Positions 62,170 to 62,194 of a stretch of 62,194 nucleotides of DNA are shown here, one piece after another. A program made the position numbers and the translations under genes. The notes beneath the pieces are model-generated. The model was not told the DNA's origin. It ran no database searches and saw only the letters and a program-made list of their open reading frames with translations. The DNA is from Cohnella phaseoli (GTDB lineage Bacteria; Bacillota; Bacilli; Paenibacillales; Paenibacillaceae): positions 1-62,194 of the forward strand of contig NZ_QRDZ01000020.1 in NCBI RefSeq assembly GCF_003386235.1, given 5' to 3'. Within the stretch, counting starts at the first letter, position 1; the number at the start of each line of letters is the position of its first letter.

Positions 62170-62194
62170 TTAGTTCTTCCGGAACAGCTCCGGA
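62170..62194 (-). CDS. Possible C-terminal end of a minus-strand gene (partial)
   Basis: The minus strand reads PELFRKN then TAA (62170-62172), ten bases before the bidirectional terminator. This is what the end of a convergent gene would look like, but only seven codons are visible, so product and reality are unknown. Confidence 0.25.

Overview
The window reads as chromosome of a Gram-positive, low-to-mid GC Paenibacillaceae bacterium (Paenibacillus/Cohnella-like). This is inferred from strong AGGAGG-type ribosome binding sites with frequent TTG/GTG starts, sigma-A promoters, YesM/YesN-type two-component pairs beside LplB/YtcP/LplA-type importers, lipoprotein binding proteins, and an S-layer-homology (SLH) surface protein. 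No rRNA, tRNA, prophage, transposase or CRISPR-Cas locus was seen. Most of the window is carbohydrate uptake and glycan-degradation machinery.

Layout. (1) 1-1640: a repeat-bearing intergenic stretch, tatD, a bidirectional terminator and a small conserved-looking ORF. (2) 1796-8051: a near-consensus promoter with a palindrome at its start site drives two membrane-anchored serine hydrolases and a TetR regulator, whose stop codon overlaps a YesM-like sensor kinase and YesN-like AraC response regulator. (3) 8136-16469: locus A, binding lipoprotein, GH106-like glycosidase, LplB and YtcP permeases and a GH3 beta-glucosidase, closed by a terminator. (4) 16807-18390: secreted GH11 xylanase and a SUMF1-fold lipoprotein. 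(5) 18517-27111: locus B, a LacI repressor divergent from an operon with two matching operators: Gfo/Idh oxidoreductase, RhaT-like DMT transporter, two MalFG-like permeases, binding lipoprotein, sugar isomerase/epimerase-like protein and nucleoside hydrolase. (6) 27326-33951: MalT-type LuxR regulator followed by a 1303-residue GLUG/SLH surface protein. (7) 34105-35310: a toxin-antitoxin-like pair whose toxin is frameshifted, then a 51-bp tandem repeat array ending in an intrinsic terminator.

(8) 35323-53801: locus C. An 1835-residue exported GH42-like/discoidin/SGNH protein is divergent from a membrane-anchored SGNH hydrolase that matches its C-terminal third. Then come an AraC regulator, LplB-YtcP-binding lipoprotein, two MDR dehydrogenases, a GH78 alpha-L-rhamnosidase, an alpha/beta hydrolase lipoprotein and an unknown lipoprotein. 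The big protein and the importer operon carry the same 14-bp palindrome at the same distance from their -10 boxes, so they look co-regulated. (9) 53861-54030: another ~52-bp repeat array. (10) 54099-61540 (minus strand): locus D, a GHL10-like lipoprotein, LplB, YtcP, binding lipoprotein, response regulator and sensor kinase. (11) 61801-62194: a small gene, a long-stem terminator and probably the end of a minus-strand gene.

The parts suggest a cell that digests plant cell-wall glycans at its surface (xylan by GH11; rhamnose-containing, possibly acetylated pectic side chains by GH78, the GH106-like enzyme, the GH42-like protein and several esterases). It would import oligosaccharides through four binding-protein importers and finish them inside with GH3, GH78, GH106-like and oxidoreductase enzymes. 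No ATPase subunit is encoded for any importer, so a shared MsmX-like ATPase elsewhere is implied. Substrate assignments are inferences from families and neighbours.

The least explained features are the ~51/52-bp palindrome-containing tandem repeats found at three places (129-230, 34824-35230, 53861-54030), the shared operator of locus C, and the duplicated SGNH module.
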